A DNA stretch of 64,000 nt from Pseudomonadota bacterium. Its GTDB lineage: Bacteria; Pseudomonadota; Alphaproteobacteria; Caulobacterales; Caulobacteraceae. Positions 41,001 to 50,367 of this stretch are shown one piece after another; the stretch's first letter is position 1; every line of letters starts with the position of its first letter. Below the pieces are notes generated by a model, which did not search any database, had not been told where the DNA came from, and saw nothing but the letters and a program-made list of their open reading frames with translations. A program made the position numbers and the translations under genes. Location: positions 248,001-312,000 of the forward strand of contig JAIUNU010000002.1 of the NCBI GenBank assembly GCA_020161365.1, given 5' to 3'.

Positions 41001-42523
41001 CCGAGCTTGTTCTGAACCCCGGCGCGGTGTCGCTCTCAGAGTGGAAGGCGATCTATCGCGGCGCCTCGGCGCGGCTGGCCGAGACGGCCTGGCCCGTGAT
41101 CGCGGAAAGCGCGGCGGCCGTGCAGCGCATCCTGGCCAAGGGCGAGCCGGTCTATGGGATCAACACCGGCTTTGGCAAACTGGCCAGCGTCCGGATCGGC
41201 GACGCCGACCTTGAGACCCTGCAGCGCAACATCGTGCTGTCGCACGCGGCGGGCGTCGGCGAGCCCTCGCCCGTCCCGGTGATCCGCCTGATGATGGCCC
41301 TGAAGCTGGCCAGCCTGGCGCAGGGCGCTTCGGGCGTCCGCGTCGAGACGGTGCGGATGCTCGAAGAGATGCTGGTCGAGGGCCTGACGCCGGTGGTGCC
41401 GTGCCAGGGCTCGGTCGGCGCCTCGGGCGATCTGGCCCCGCTGTCGCACATGGCCGCGACCATGATCGGGGTCGGCGAGATCTTCGTCGGCGGCCAGCGC
41501 CTGCCGGCGGCGGAGGGCCTGGCGCAAGCGGGCCTCGAGCCCCTCACCCTAGGCCCCAAGGAGGGCCTGGCCCTGCTGAACGGCACCCAGTTCTCGACCG
41601 CCAACGCGCTGGCGGGCCTGTTCGAGGCCGAGCGCCTGTTCCAGTCGGCCCTGGTCACCGGCGCGCTCTCCACCGAGGCCGCCAAGGGCTCGGACACGCC
41701 GTTCGACCCGCGTATCCACACCCTGCGCCGCCACGCCGGCCAGATCGAGACCGCCGCCGCGCTTCGCGCCCTGATGAGCGCCTCCGAGATCCGCGCGTCG
41801 CACCTGAAGGAGGACGAGCGCGTGCAGGACCCCTACTGCCTGCGCTGCCAGCCCCAGGTGATGGGTGCGGCGCTGGACGTGCTGCGCCAGGCGGCCACGA
41901 CCCTGGCGACCGAGGCCAATGGCGTCTCGGACAATCCGCTGATCTTCCCGGAAGCCGACGAGGCTTTGTCGGGCGGCAACTTCCACGCCGAGCCGGTGGC
42001 CTTCGCCGCCGACATGATCGCCCTGGCGGTCTGCGAGATCGGCTCGATCGCCGAGCGGCGCATCGCCATGCTCGTTGACCCGGCGCTGTCGGGCCTGCCG
42101 GCCTTCCTGACGCCGAAGCCGGGGCTGAACTCCGGCTTCATGATCCCGCAGGTCACGGCCGCCGCCCTTGTGTCGGAGAACAAGCAGCGCGCCTACCCCG
42201 CCAGCGTCGACTCCATCCCGACCTCGGCCAACCAGGAAGACCACGTCTCGATGGCCGCCCACGGCGCCCGCCGCCTCTTGGCGATGGTTGAGAACGCCGA
42301 CGCGGTCCTGGGCATCGAGCTGCTGGCCGCCGCCCAAGGCTGCGACTTCCACGCCCCGCTGCGCTCCAGCGCCGCGCTGGAGGCCGTGCGGGCGCTGACG
42401 CGGAGCCAGGTCCCGCACCTGTCGGACGACCGCCACTTCCACCCCGACATGGAAGCGGCCAACGCCCTTGTGCGGAGCGGGGCGGTGATTGGCGCGGTGG
42501 GTGATCTGCCGGGGGTGATGTGA
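40997..42523 (+). CDS. hutH: Histidine ammonia-lyase HutH
   Basis: 508 residues from a GTG overlapping hutI's TGA. The MIO-forming tripeptide Ala142-Ser143-Gly144 stands in [19 protein letters not shown]. Other typical segments are [11 protein letters not shown] near 53, [17 protein letters not shown] near 279, VSDNPLIF, and [20 protein letters not shown] near 408. It deaminates histidine to urocanate, the first step of the pathway. A repeat element separates it from hutG, 121 bp downstream. Confidence 0.96.
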   Translation: MTELVLNPGAVSLSEWKAIYRGASARLAETAWPVIAESAAAVQRILAKGEPVYGINTGFGKLASVRIGDADLETLQRNIVLSHAAGVGEPSPVPVIRLMMALKLASLAQGASGVRVETVRMLEEMLVEGLTPVVPCQGSVGASGDLAPLSHMAATMIGVGEIFVGGQRLPAAEGLAQAGLEPLTLGPKEGLALLNGTQFSTANALAGLFEAERLFQSALVTGALSTEAAKGSDTPFDPRIHTLRRHAGQIETAAALRALMSASEIRASHLKEDERVQDPYCLRCQPQVMGAALDVLRQAATTLATEANGVSDNPLIFPEADEALSGGNFHAEPVAFAADMIALAVCEIGSIAERRIAMLVDPALSGLPAFLTPKPGLNSGFMIPQVTAAALVSENKQRAYPASVDSIPTSANQEDHVSMAAHGARRLLAMVENADAVLGIELLAAAQGCDFHAPLRSSAALEAVRALTRSQVPHLSDDRHFHPDMEAANALVRSGAVIGAVGDLPGVM

Positions 42524-42540
42524 TGGCCCCTCTTCTCAAT

Positions 42541-42643
42541 GTCATCCCGGAAGCCTCGGAGAGGCTATCCGGGACCCAGGGGCAACCGCGCTGCGCCGGC
42601 CCCTGGGTCCCGGCTCTCCGCTTCGCTGCGGCCGGGATGACAC
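42541..42643. repeat. Intergenic inverted repeat, GTGTCATCCCGG family (copy 2), inside the hut operon
   Basis: GTCATCCCGG to CCGGGATGACAC, with inner arms GGGACCCAGGGG and CCCCTGGGTCCC. Its last base is one before the hutG ATG at 42645, so it supplies the sequence where a ribosome-binding site should be. Confidence 0.85.
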
Positions 42644-42644
42644 A

Positions 42645-43456
42645 ATGAGCTGGCTCCAAGTCACCCGAGGCCAAGCCCCCCTCATCATCTCCCTGCCCCA
42701 CACCGGCACGGACATCCCGCCGGACATCGAAGCGCGGCTCGTCTCGCCCTGGCTGGCGCGCAAGGACGCCGACTGGTGGGTCGACCGGCTGTACGCCTTC
42801 GCCGAGGGCATGGGCGCGACGCTGGTCCGCACGGCGATCTCGCGCACGGTCATCGACGTCAATCGCGACCCGTCCGGCGCCTCGCTCTATCCCGGCCAGG
42901 CGACCACGGAGCTTTGCCCGACCACCACCTTCGACGGCGAGCCGCTGTATCGCGACGGCGGACCGGACGCGGCCGAGATCGACCGCCGCCTGACCACCTG
43001 GTTCGAGCCCTATCACGCCGCCCTGCGCGCCGAGATCGACCGCCTGCGCGCCATCCATCCGACGGTCGTGCTCTACGAAGCCCACTCGATCCGCTCGCGC
43101 GTGCCGCGCCTGTTCGACGGCGAGCTGCCGCAGTTCAACCTCGGGACCAACAGCGGCCAAAGCTGCGCCGACGCCCTGACCGCCGCTGTCGAGGCCGCCT
43201 GCGACGCATCCGGCCTGAGCCGCGTCACCAACGGCCGCTTCAAGGGCGGCTGGACCACGCGCCACTACGGCCAGCCCGCGACCGGCGTCCATGCGATCCA
43301 GATGGAACTGGCCTGCCGGGGCTACATGGACGATCCGGCCGACGCGCCCACGCCCGACACCTGGCCCACGCCCTTCCACGCCGACCGCGCCGCGCCGCTG
43401 CGCGCGGTGCTGGAGGATGTTCTCACCGCCTGCCTCCAGTTTGCGAGAGCCCAAGC

Positions 43457-43460
<4 letters not shown>
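42645..43460 (+). CDS. hutG: N-formylglutamate deformylase HutG
   Basis: 271 residues. Typical motifs: [18 protein letters not shown] near residue 15, [20 protein letters not shown] near 62, [16 protein letters not shown] near 143, and [17 protein letters not shown] near 197. It hydrolyses N-formylglutamate to glutamate and formate, pairing with HutF. It starts one base after a repeat element and lacks a clear Shine-Dalgarno; only GGGA inside the repeat is nearby. Its stop overlaps the hutU ATG (ATGA). Confidence 0.94.
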
Positions 43461-45121
<1,661 letters not shown>

Positions 45122-45256
45122 GCGCGAATCTCAACCAAAACGCTCGTCCATGCGTTTCAGCCTCGACGGGGTGCGACAAGGCGGCGCGCGACAGGTCGTC
45201 CCGTTCGCAGGGGCCGAGTCAATCTCGACCATGGGGACGTGGTTAAGGAGCGTTGC

Positions 45257-45424
45257 ATGACCGTCGCCTCGCAGAGCCGTTTGTTCGACCCGCGCCCCCG
45301 GCGCGCCCCTCGCCGGGAGTCCCGCCAGTGGCCCCTCGGCCTCGCCGTGCTGGTAGCCTCGGTGCTCAACGCCGTGGTCTGGGGCGGCCTCTTCGCGGTG
45401 GCGAAGGTGTTCCTGAATTTGTGA
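45257..45424 (+). CDS. Small single-TM membrane protein, hypothetical
   Basis: 55 residues from ATG 45257, with AAGGAG 6 nt upstream. A basic N-terminus (FDPRPRRAPRRESRQWPL) is followed by one transmembrane stretch (LAVLVASVLNAVVWGGLFAV) and ends VAKVFLNL. I recognise no family. Good ribosome site, clear membrane pattern and a strong downstream terminator support it as a real short gene. It lies between hutU and fliE. Confidence 0.65.
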   Translation: MTVASQSRLFDPRPRRAPRRESRQWPLGLAVLVASVLNAVVWGGLFAVAKVFLNL

Positions 45425-45461
45425 GCGTAAGCGTTTCGTATTTCTCCCCCGAAAGCGACTT

Positions 45462-45494
45462 GGGCCGCGCCTGACAAGGACGCGGCCCTTTTTT
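45462..45494 (+). terminator. Intrinsic terminator after the small membrane protein
   Basis: GGGCCGCG and CGCGGCCC form a perfect 8-bp stem around an 11-nt loop, followed by TTTTTT. It lies 37 bp after the stop and before the convergent fliE. Confidence 0.88.
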
Positions 45495-45525
45495 CGGGGT
45501 GTATGAAGCTGCGCGGCCGACGCCG

Positions 45526-45837
45526 TCAGATCGGCATCCGCATGATTTCCTGATAGGCCGAGATCACCTGGTCGCGGATCGACATCACCGTCTCGAGGCT
45601 GGCTTCGGCCGAGCTGATGGCGGTGACCACGTCGACCAGTTCCGCCTTGCCGGCCACCTGGGCGGCGATCTGGTGTTCGGCGACCTTCGAGGCCTTGGTC
45701 GCCCCGTCCATGGCCGACTTCAGGAGGTCGCCGAAGTCGACGCCCTTGTTCTGAGAGCCGCCGATCGACCCGATGGAGCCGACCGACATGGCGCCGGAAT
45801 TGGCGTAGGCCTTGGCGGCGGCGAGCGCGGTGATCAT
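45526..45837 (-). CDS. fliE: Flagellar hook-basal body protein FliE
   Basis: 103 residues. Short helical protein ending [20 protein letters not shown], the conserved FliE C-terminus, with [20 protein letters not shown] in the middle. FliE joins the MS ring to the proximal rod. It is the third gene of the flgB-flgC-fliE unit (10 bp after flgC). Confidence 0.93.
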   Translation of the reverse strand: MITALAAAKAYANSGAMSVGSIGSIGGSQNKGVDFGDLLKSAMDGATKASKVAEHQIAAQVAGKAELVDVVTAISSAEASLETVMSIRDQVISAYQEIMRMPI

Positions 45838-45847
45838 GGCCTAGCCC

Positions 45848-46267
45848 CTACTTCTTGAGGATGTCGAGGGTGCGCGACTCCATGGCGCGCGCGGTCTCGA
45901 TGACATTGAGGTTGGCTTCGTAGGCGCGCTGCGCCTCCTTCATGTCCAGCGCCTCGACCATGGTGTTGACGTTGGGCAGCTTGACGTAGCCCTTGGCGTC
46001 GGCGGCCGGGTTGCCGGGGTCGTACTCGGTCTTGAAGTCGCTCTGGTCGGGGTCGACCCGCAGCATCTGCACGCCCTCGGCGCCCTGCACCTTGGTCGGC
46101 TTGAACACCGGCACCTGACGGCGATAGGGGTCGCCGCCCGCCGTGCGCGCGGTCGAGTTGGCGTTGGCGATGTTCTCGGCGATGACCCGCATGCGGCCTT
46201 GCTGGGCGCGCAGGGCGGACGAGGCCACGGCCATGGTCGCGAGGGATTGGGACTTGATCTCGGGCAT
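45848..46267 (-). CDS. flgC: Flagellar basal-body rod protein FlgC
   Basis: 139 residues. The rod-protein N-terminal motif (ALRAQQGRMRVIAENIANAN near residue 18) and the C-terminal motif (VEALDMKEAQRAYEANLNVI near 105) are intact; both form the coiled-coil ends of rod and hook proteins. FlgC is a proximal rod component. It lies 12 bp after flgB and 10 bp before fliE. Confidence 0.95.
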   Translation of the reverse strand: MPEIKSQSLATMAVASSALRAQQGRMRVIAENIANANSTARTAGGDPYRRQVPVFKPTKVQGAEGVQMLRVDPDQSDFKTEYDPGNPAADAKGYVKLPNVNTMVEALDMKEAQRAYEANLNVIETARAMESRTLDILKK

Positions 46268-46279
46268 CGCCTAGAGTCC

Positions 46280-46723
46280 TCAGCCGGAAGGCTTGCGAGC
46301 GGCCATGCGGAGCATGGTCATCGATTTCTGGTAGAAGCTGATCGCCGCGTCGTAGTTCATCCGCGCGTCGGTCATCTTCAGCATCTGGTCTTCGAGCGAC
46401 ACCGCGTTGCCGTCGAGCGTGGTCTCGGAGTCCGCGCCCGCCGTCGCCCGCCAGGCGCTGGGGGCGTTGGGGCGGCCCTGGTGCGTCGGGGCCGTGGCCA
46501 TCATGGTGACGCCCGAGGTCGGCGCCGCCCGGCCGCCGCGATAGACCGGTCCGGCCGCGTGGTTCATCAGCGAGGCCTGGAAGCTGAACGGCTTCAGGTC
46601 GCTGGGGCGATAGCCGGGGGTGTCGGCGTTGGCGACGTTCTGGGCGACAAGCTTCTGGCGCTCGGTCAAATAACCGAGGCGGCTCTTGAGCATGCCGAAC
46701 AGGGGGATGTCATCGGGACCCAT
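46280..46723 (-). CDS. flgB: Flagellar basal-body rod protein FlgB
   Basis: 147 residues from ATG 46723. N-terminal motif LGYLTERQKLVAQNVANADT, then GYRPSDLKPFSF, and a C-terminal coiled-coil region (MLKMTDARMNYDAAISFYQK). Proximal rod component and first gene of the unit. The ribosome site at this start is weak; an ATG at 46693 inside the N-terminus is an alternative. It is divergent from fliO across a 115-bp region with a CtrA box. If the box overlaps a -35 element it suits fliO better than flgB. Confidence 0.92.
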   Translation of the reverse strand: MGPDDIPLFGMLKSRLGYLTERQKLVAQNVANADTPGYRPSDLKPFSFQASLMNHAAGPVYRGGRAAPTSGVTMMATAPTHQGRPNAPSAWRATAGADSETTLDGNAVSLEDQMLKMTDARMNYDAAISFYQKSMTMLRMAARKPSG

Positions 46724-46746
46724 GCGAACATGGTGAAGAAACAGGG

Positions 46747-46761
46747 TTAATCCGGCATTAA
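46747..46761. promoter_or_regulatory. CtrA box between flgB and fliO
   Basis: TTAATCCGGCATTAA is an exact match to TTAA-N7-TTAA, the binding site of the Caulobacter cell-cycle regulator CtrA. It is 78 bp upstream of fliO, a spacing suited to a class II flagellar promoter with a short leader, and 24 bp upstream of flgB. Confidence 0.85.
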
Positions 46762-46838
46762 GAAGCCTCAGGCACACCAGGGTCCGTAGGGGCGTTTCCC
46801 TGCGCTAAGTTGTCTCGCCAAGAGCGGCCCCGAGCCTC

Positions 46839-47159
46839 ATGGACGTCATCGAATTCATCCGCGCCCTGGCGGCCCTGGCGTTCACCCTGGGCCTGATCGG
46901 CCTGGCTGCGTGGGCGCTGCGCAAGTACGGCCCCGACGCCATAGGCCGCGCCATCGCCGCGCGCCAGGATCGTCGCCTGAAGGTCGTCGAAAGCCTGGCG
47001 CTGGACCCGACCCGGCGCCTGGTGGTGGTCAGCCTGGACGGCGAGGAGCGGCTGGTGCTGCTGGGCGACGGCAGGCTGCTGGACTGGACGCCCAACGGCG
47101 CCGCCGCCCCCTCCCCCGTCGCCCCTCCTTCCGTCGCCGAACCGGAGCCCGTGGCCTGA
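46839..47159 (+). CDS. fliO: Flagellar biosynthetic protein FliO
   Basis: 106 residues. N-terminal membrane segment (FIRALAALAFTLGLIGLAAW) followed by a small cytosolic domain (RRLKVVESLALDPTRRLVVV, SLDGEERLVLLGDGRLLDW), as in FliO. A Pro/Ala-rich tail ends the protein. It assists FliP ring assembly in the export apparatus. Its stop shares a base with the fliP start (TGATG), implying translational coupling. Confidence 0.9.
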   Translation: MDVIEFIRALAALAFTLGLIGLAAWALRKYGPDAIGRAIAARQDRRLKVVESLALDPTRRLVVVSLDGEERLVLLGDGRLLDWTPNGAAAPSPVAPPSVAEPEPVA

Positions 47160-47959
47160 TGATCCGCGACCTCGTCAAGTCCGTCACCGGCGCCAAGCCC
47201 GAAGACCTGCGCCGCGCGGCGCTGATCTCGGTGCTGGCGGCCATCGCCTGCGCGATCATGCCGGCCGCGGCCATGGCCCAGTCGGCGGTGAACATCAATC
47301 TGGGCACCGGCGCGGGCCTGACCGAGCGGGTCGTCCAGCTGGTCGGCCTGATGACGGTGCTGTCGCTGGCGCCGTCGATCGTGATCATGACCACCTCGTT
47401 CGTGCGGATCGTGGTGGTCCTGGGCCTCCTGCGCACCGCCATCGGCGTGCAGCAGAGCCCGCCCAACCCCGTGCTGATCAGCCTGGCCCTGTTCCTGACC
47501 GCGATCGTCATGGGGCCAACCTTCGAGCGCTCCTACGACGCGGGGATCAAGCCGCTGCTGGACCAGCAGATGGAGCTGCCCGAGGCGGTCGAGGCCGCCG
47601 GCGGCCCGGTAAAGCAGTTCATGCTCAGCCAGGTGAATCGCGACGACCTGGCCCTGTTCGTGCGGCTGTCCAAGATCCCGACGCCCAAGACTGCTCAGGA
47701 GACGCCGCTGAAGGTGGTCACGCCCGCCTTCATGATCTCGGAGCTGAAGCGCGCCTTCGAGATCGGGTTCCTGTTGTTCATCCCGTTCCTGGTCATCGAC
47801 CTCGTCGTGGCCAGCGTGCTGATGAGCATGGGCATGATGATGCTGCCGCCCGCCTCGATCAGTCTGCCGTTCAAGCTGATCTTCTTCGTGCTAGTGGACG
47901 GCTGGCGACTCGTGGCCGGAAGCTTGGTCGAAAGCTTCCAGCGCGGCGCTGGCGGATAG
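47159..47959 (+). CDS. fliP: Flagellar export apparatus protein FliP
   Basis: 266 residues. Cleavable N-terminal signal (LISVLAAIACAIMPAAAMA) as in other FliPs, then conserved LAPSIVIMTTSFVRIVVVLG, PNPVLISLALFLTAIVMGPT, TPAFMISELKRAFEIGFLLF and SMGMMMLPPASISLPFKLIF. FliP forms the core of the export gate with FliQ and FliR. It forms an operon with fliO and is followed 22 bp later by rbsK, which is unlikely to be flagellar. Confidence 0.96.
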   Translation: MIRDLVKSVTGAKPEDLRRAALISVLAAIACAIMPAAAMAQSAVNINLGTGAGLTERVVQLVGLMTVLSLAPSIVIMTTSFVRIVVVLGLLRTAIGVQQSPPNPVLISLALFLTAIVMGPTFERSYDAGIKPLLDQQMELPEAVEAAGGPVKQFMLSQVNRDDLALFVRLSKIPTPKTAQETPLKVVTPAFMISELKRAFEIGFLLFIPFLVIDLVVASVLMSMGMMMLPPASISLPFKLIFFVLVDGWRLVAGSLVESFQRGAGG

Positions 47960-47981
47960 ACTTCTTCAGAAGACCAAGACC

Positions 47982-48893
47982 ATGACCGTTTTCGTTCTCG
48001 GCTCGATCAATCTGGACGCCGTGGCGCGGGTCGATGACCTGCCGCGCCCCGGCGAGACGGTCGCCGGCAAATCGCTGGAGCTGTTCCTGGGCGGCAAGGG
48101 CGCGAACCAGGCGGTGGCCGCCGCGCGCATGGGCGCGGCCACCCGTCTGATGGGCGCCGTGGGCGGCGACGACAGCGGCGCAGGCCTCAAGGCCAAGCTG
48201 GCCGGCTATGGCGTGCAGGTCGCTGACGTCGCCGAGCTTCAGGGCGTACCCACCGGCCAGGCGCATGTCTGGGTCGCCGACAGCGCCGAGAACATGATCG
48301 TGGTCACCGCCGGGGCCAACGCCATGATCACGCCGCAGCAGGTGGCCGCCACCCCGATCGAGGGTCAGCGGGTGCTGCTCTGCCAGCTGGAGACCCCGGC
48401 GGTCGCCATCGAGACCCTGTTCCGCGCCGGTTCGGCCAAGGGCGCCCTTCGGATCCTGAACGCCGCCCCGGCCCTGCCCCAGGGGGCGGCGCTGTTCCCG
48501 CTGACCGACATCCTGATCGTCAACCAGACCGAACTGGCCGCCTACGCCAAGCTCGACCGCGAACCGGTCAAGCTGGAGGAGGTCTCGGTCGCTTCCCGCA
48601 AGCTGATGAGCCGGCCCGACCAGACGATCATCGTCACCCTCGGCGCGGCCGGCGCGGCGGTGGTGCGTCGCGACGAGGCGTTCCTGGTCGAGGGCAAGAA
48701 GGTCAAGGCGATCGACACCGTCGGCGCCGGCGACTGCTTCTGCGGCGCCCTGGCCGCGACCCTGTCGCAGGGCATGGATCTCGCCGAGGCCGTCGAGATG
48801 GCCAACGCCGCGGCCGCCCTCTCGGTCCAGAAAGCCGGCGCCGCCCCGTCGATGCCCAGCCGCCGCGAGGTCGAGGCGTTCCTGGCGGCGTGA
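47982..48893 (+). CDS. rbsK: Ribokinase-family sugar kinase
   Basis: 303 residues. PfkB-family signatures: NLDAVARVDDLPRPGETVAG and the glycine-rich LGGKGANQAVAAARMGAATR near residue 41, and DTVGAGDCFCGALAATLSQG near 245 with the catalytic Asp in GAGD. The overall pattern matches ribokinase, which phosphorylates ribose at O5. No ribose transporter or rbsD is next to it. It starts 22 bp after fliP, so it may be co-transcribed with flagellar genes by chance. It is followed by a small CCTCCCCC repeat. Confidence 0.88.
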   Translation: MTVFVLGSINLDAVARVDDLPRPGETVAGKSLELFLGGKGANQAVAAARMGAATRLMGAVGGDDSGAGLKAKLAGYGVQVADVAELQGVPTGQAHVWVADSAENMIVVTAGANAMITPQQVAATPIEGQRVLLCQLETPAVAIETLFRAGSAKGALRILNAAPALPQGAALFPLTDILIVNQTELAAYAKLDREPVKLEEVSVASRKLMSRPDQTIIVTLGAAGAAVVRRDEAFLVEGKKVKAIDTVGAGDCFCGALAATLSQGMDLAEAVEMANAAAALSVQKAGAAPSMPSRREVEAFLAA

Positions 48894-48924
48894 GGCGAAG
48901 GCGGACGTTGCATGCTCGGACAGA

Positions 48925-48953
48925 TCCTCCCCCGCGATGCGGGGGAGCATCTA
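48925..48953. repeat. Short CCTCCCCC-family hairpin after rbsK
   Basis: GATCCTCCCCCGC and GCGGGGGAGCATC form a hairpin around GAT. It is a short member of the same family as the 5115 and 28385 elements and could act as a terminator, though it has no T-run. Confidence 0.5.
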
Positions 48954-49024
48954 ATGTCCCGCCTCCACCCATTCCAGACTTCAGATCCGCCCGCGCCCGC
49001 GATGCCGAGCCGGCGAACGCGCCC

Positions 49025-49516
49025 TCAGGCCGCGCGGATGCCCGAGACGCCTTCGGCGGCTGCGCCGACCACGGCGTCGTAGCCGAGGATCATGTCGACG
49101 TCCTTGCCGTTGCTGGCCAGGGGCAGGCGCAGCCACAGGATCGACATGTGCGGCGCGCCGCGCCAGGCCAGGCTGTGGACGCCCACGCCGGGACGACGCT
49201 CGTCCACGACCTTGTCGAGTTCCTTGCGCCAGTATTCGCCGGGGGCGCCCTGATAGATGTCGCCCAGCATCCGGCCGGTGATCTCGCGGCCATAGACGCC
49301 GTAGAGACCGGTGCCCGCCAGGCGCAGGCGATAGTCGCGGGACGCGCCGCCGACGACGTCGATGAGGCTGACGGTCGGCAGCAGCCGTTTCATGCTCGCA
49401 GGATGCACGTCGACGCGCGCGGGGAGGTTCGCCCCCCGACGGAGGGACGCCCAGTAGGCGAACATCTCCTGGTGAGCGCGGGCCGCCGTAGCGGATGCGC
49501 TCAGTTGCGCGGACAT
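49025..49516 (-). CDS. PAS-domain (PAS_5/DUF1457-type) protein
   Basis: 163 residues from ATG 49516, with AAGGA upstream; a GTG at 49558 is less likely. The fold pattern is that of the small alphaproteobacterial PAS_5 group: EMFAYWASLRRGANLPARVD, LLPTVSLIDVVGGASRDYRL, LAGTGLYGVYGREITGRML near 80 and WLRLPLASNGKDVDMILGYD near 140. These proteins often have no attached output domain. No cofactor-binding residue can be assigned. It stands alone between a repeat and the MucR-type gene. Confidence 0.75.
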   Translation of the reverse strand: MSAQLSASATAARAHQEMFAYWASLRRGANLPARVDVHPASMKRLLPTVSLIDVVGGASRDYRLRLAGTGLYGVYGREITGRMLGDIYQGAPGEYWRKELDKVVDERRPGVGVHSLAWRGAPHMSILWLRLPLASNGKDVDMILGYDAVVGAAAEGVSGIRAA

Positions 49517-49719
49517 CTTCAGAGTCCTTAACAAGCTATTGGAATCACTTCGATTCACTATCGCTTAAGGAACGAATCGGCGGCAAGTGAAAAACATGCC
49601 GCGCGACAAGATTCCCGGGGAGAGTCAACCACCAACGACAACGCCCGCCATCCGGGTCCGGACGACGGGCGTTGATCTTGGCAGAGGCCGCGAACGGCCA
49701 AGCTTTTGTTCCGACTCGG

Positions 49720-50139
49720 CTATTTCGCCTTGCGCGCGGGTTTGCGGCCGCCTTGGCCCAGGCCCATCTGCTTGGCGAGGTTCGAACGCGCCTCGGCGTA
49801 GTTCGGCGCCACCATGGGGTAATCCTTGGGCAGACCCCACTTGGCGCGGTAATCCTCAGGCGTCATGTCGTACTTGGTGCGCAGGTGGCGCTTCAGCGAT
49901 TTGAACTTCCGGCCGTCTTCCAGGCAGATCAGATAGTCGGGCGTGATCGACTTGCGAACCGGCACCGCCGGGTCCTTCGGCGCAGGGGCTGGCTCAGCGA
50001 CCGGAGCGCCGACAGTGGCCAGCGCGGCGTGGACCTGCTTGATCAAGGCGGGCAGATCGGCGGTCGAAACCAAGTTGTTGCCGACATAGGCGGAAACGAT
50101 GCCTGCCGTCATCTCGATCAGGTCGGATTGATCTTCCAT
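49720..50139 (-). CDS. MucR/Ros family transcriptional regulator
   Basis: 139 residues from ATG 50139 (MEDQSDLIEMTAGIVSAYVG). A helical N-domain is followed by an Ala/Pro linker (residues 47-60) and the Ros/MucR zinc-finger-like DNA-binding domain: VRKSITPDYLICLEDGRKFK, then LKRHLRTKYDMTPEDYRAKW, LPKDYPMVAPNYAEARS. The first zinc cysteine is present (LICLEDG) but the usual second Cys is replaced, as in MucR of other alphaproteobacteria. A basic C-terminus (GGRKPARKAK) ends the protein. In Caulobacter, MucR proteins act in cell-cycle transcription; which paralog this is is not known. Confidence 0.9.
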   Translation of the reverse strand: MEDQSDLIEMTAGIVSAYVGNNLVSTADLPALIKQVHAALATVGAPVAEPAPAPKDPAVPVRKSITPDYLICLEDGRKFKSLKRHLRTKYDMTPEDYRAKWGLPKDYPMVAPNYAEARSNLAKQMGLGQGGRKPARKAK

Positions 50140-50367
50140 ATGCGTCGCCCGTCGCCAAATCTTTTTGTTGGTGCGGCTGATTCCTAGATCAGTCGAAGGC
50201 TGCATAGCGAGATTACTGAGCCCGAGCAATATGAAGCCCGGCAAGAGATCATTCGTAATGGTCTAATGTTCGCGAGCGCCTGTCGCTACTCGAAATAGCG
50301 AGAGACGGTGATGGATATCCTGAGTATCGATATGTGCGGTCGATTGGATATCGGCGATATCGCGGCG
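50140..50367. other. AT-richer gap upstream of the MucR gene
   Basis: About 230 bp without a gene. It contains several ATATC/GATAT elements (50306-50365), including GATATCCTGAGTATCGATAT and GGATATCGGCGATATCG. These are palindromic and could be regulatory sites for mucR; no known consensus is matched. Confidence 0.35.

Noticed and set aside
46723..46838. Sigma-54 promoter for flgB on the minus strand
   Set aside because: A GG-N10-GC match exists (CTGGTGTGCCTGAGGCTTC) but the -12 TTGC is absent, so it is not listed as a feature.
49640..49673. AACGCCCG/CGGGCGTT stem between the PAS and mucR genes
   Set aside because: Possible terminator, but there is no T-run on the minus strand after the mucR stop, so support is too weak.
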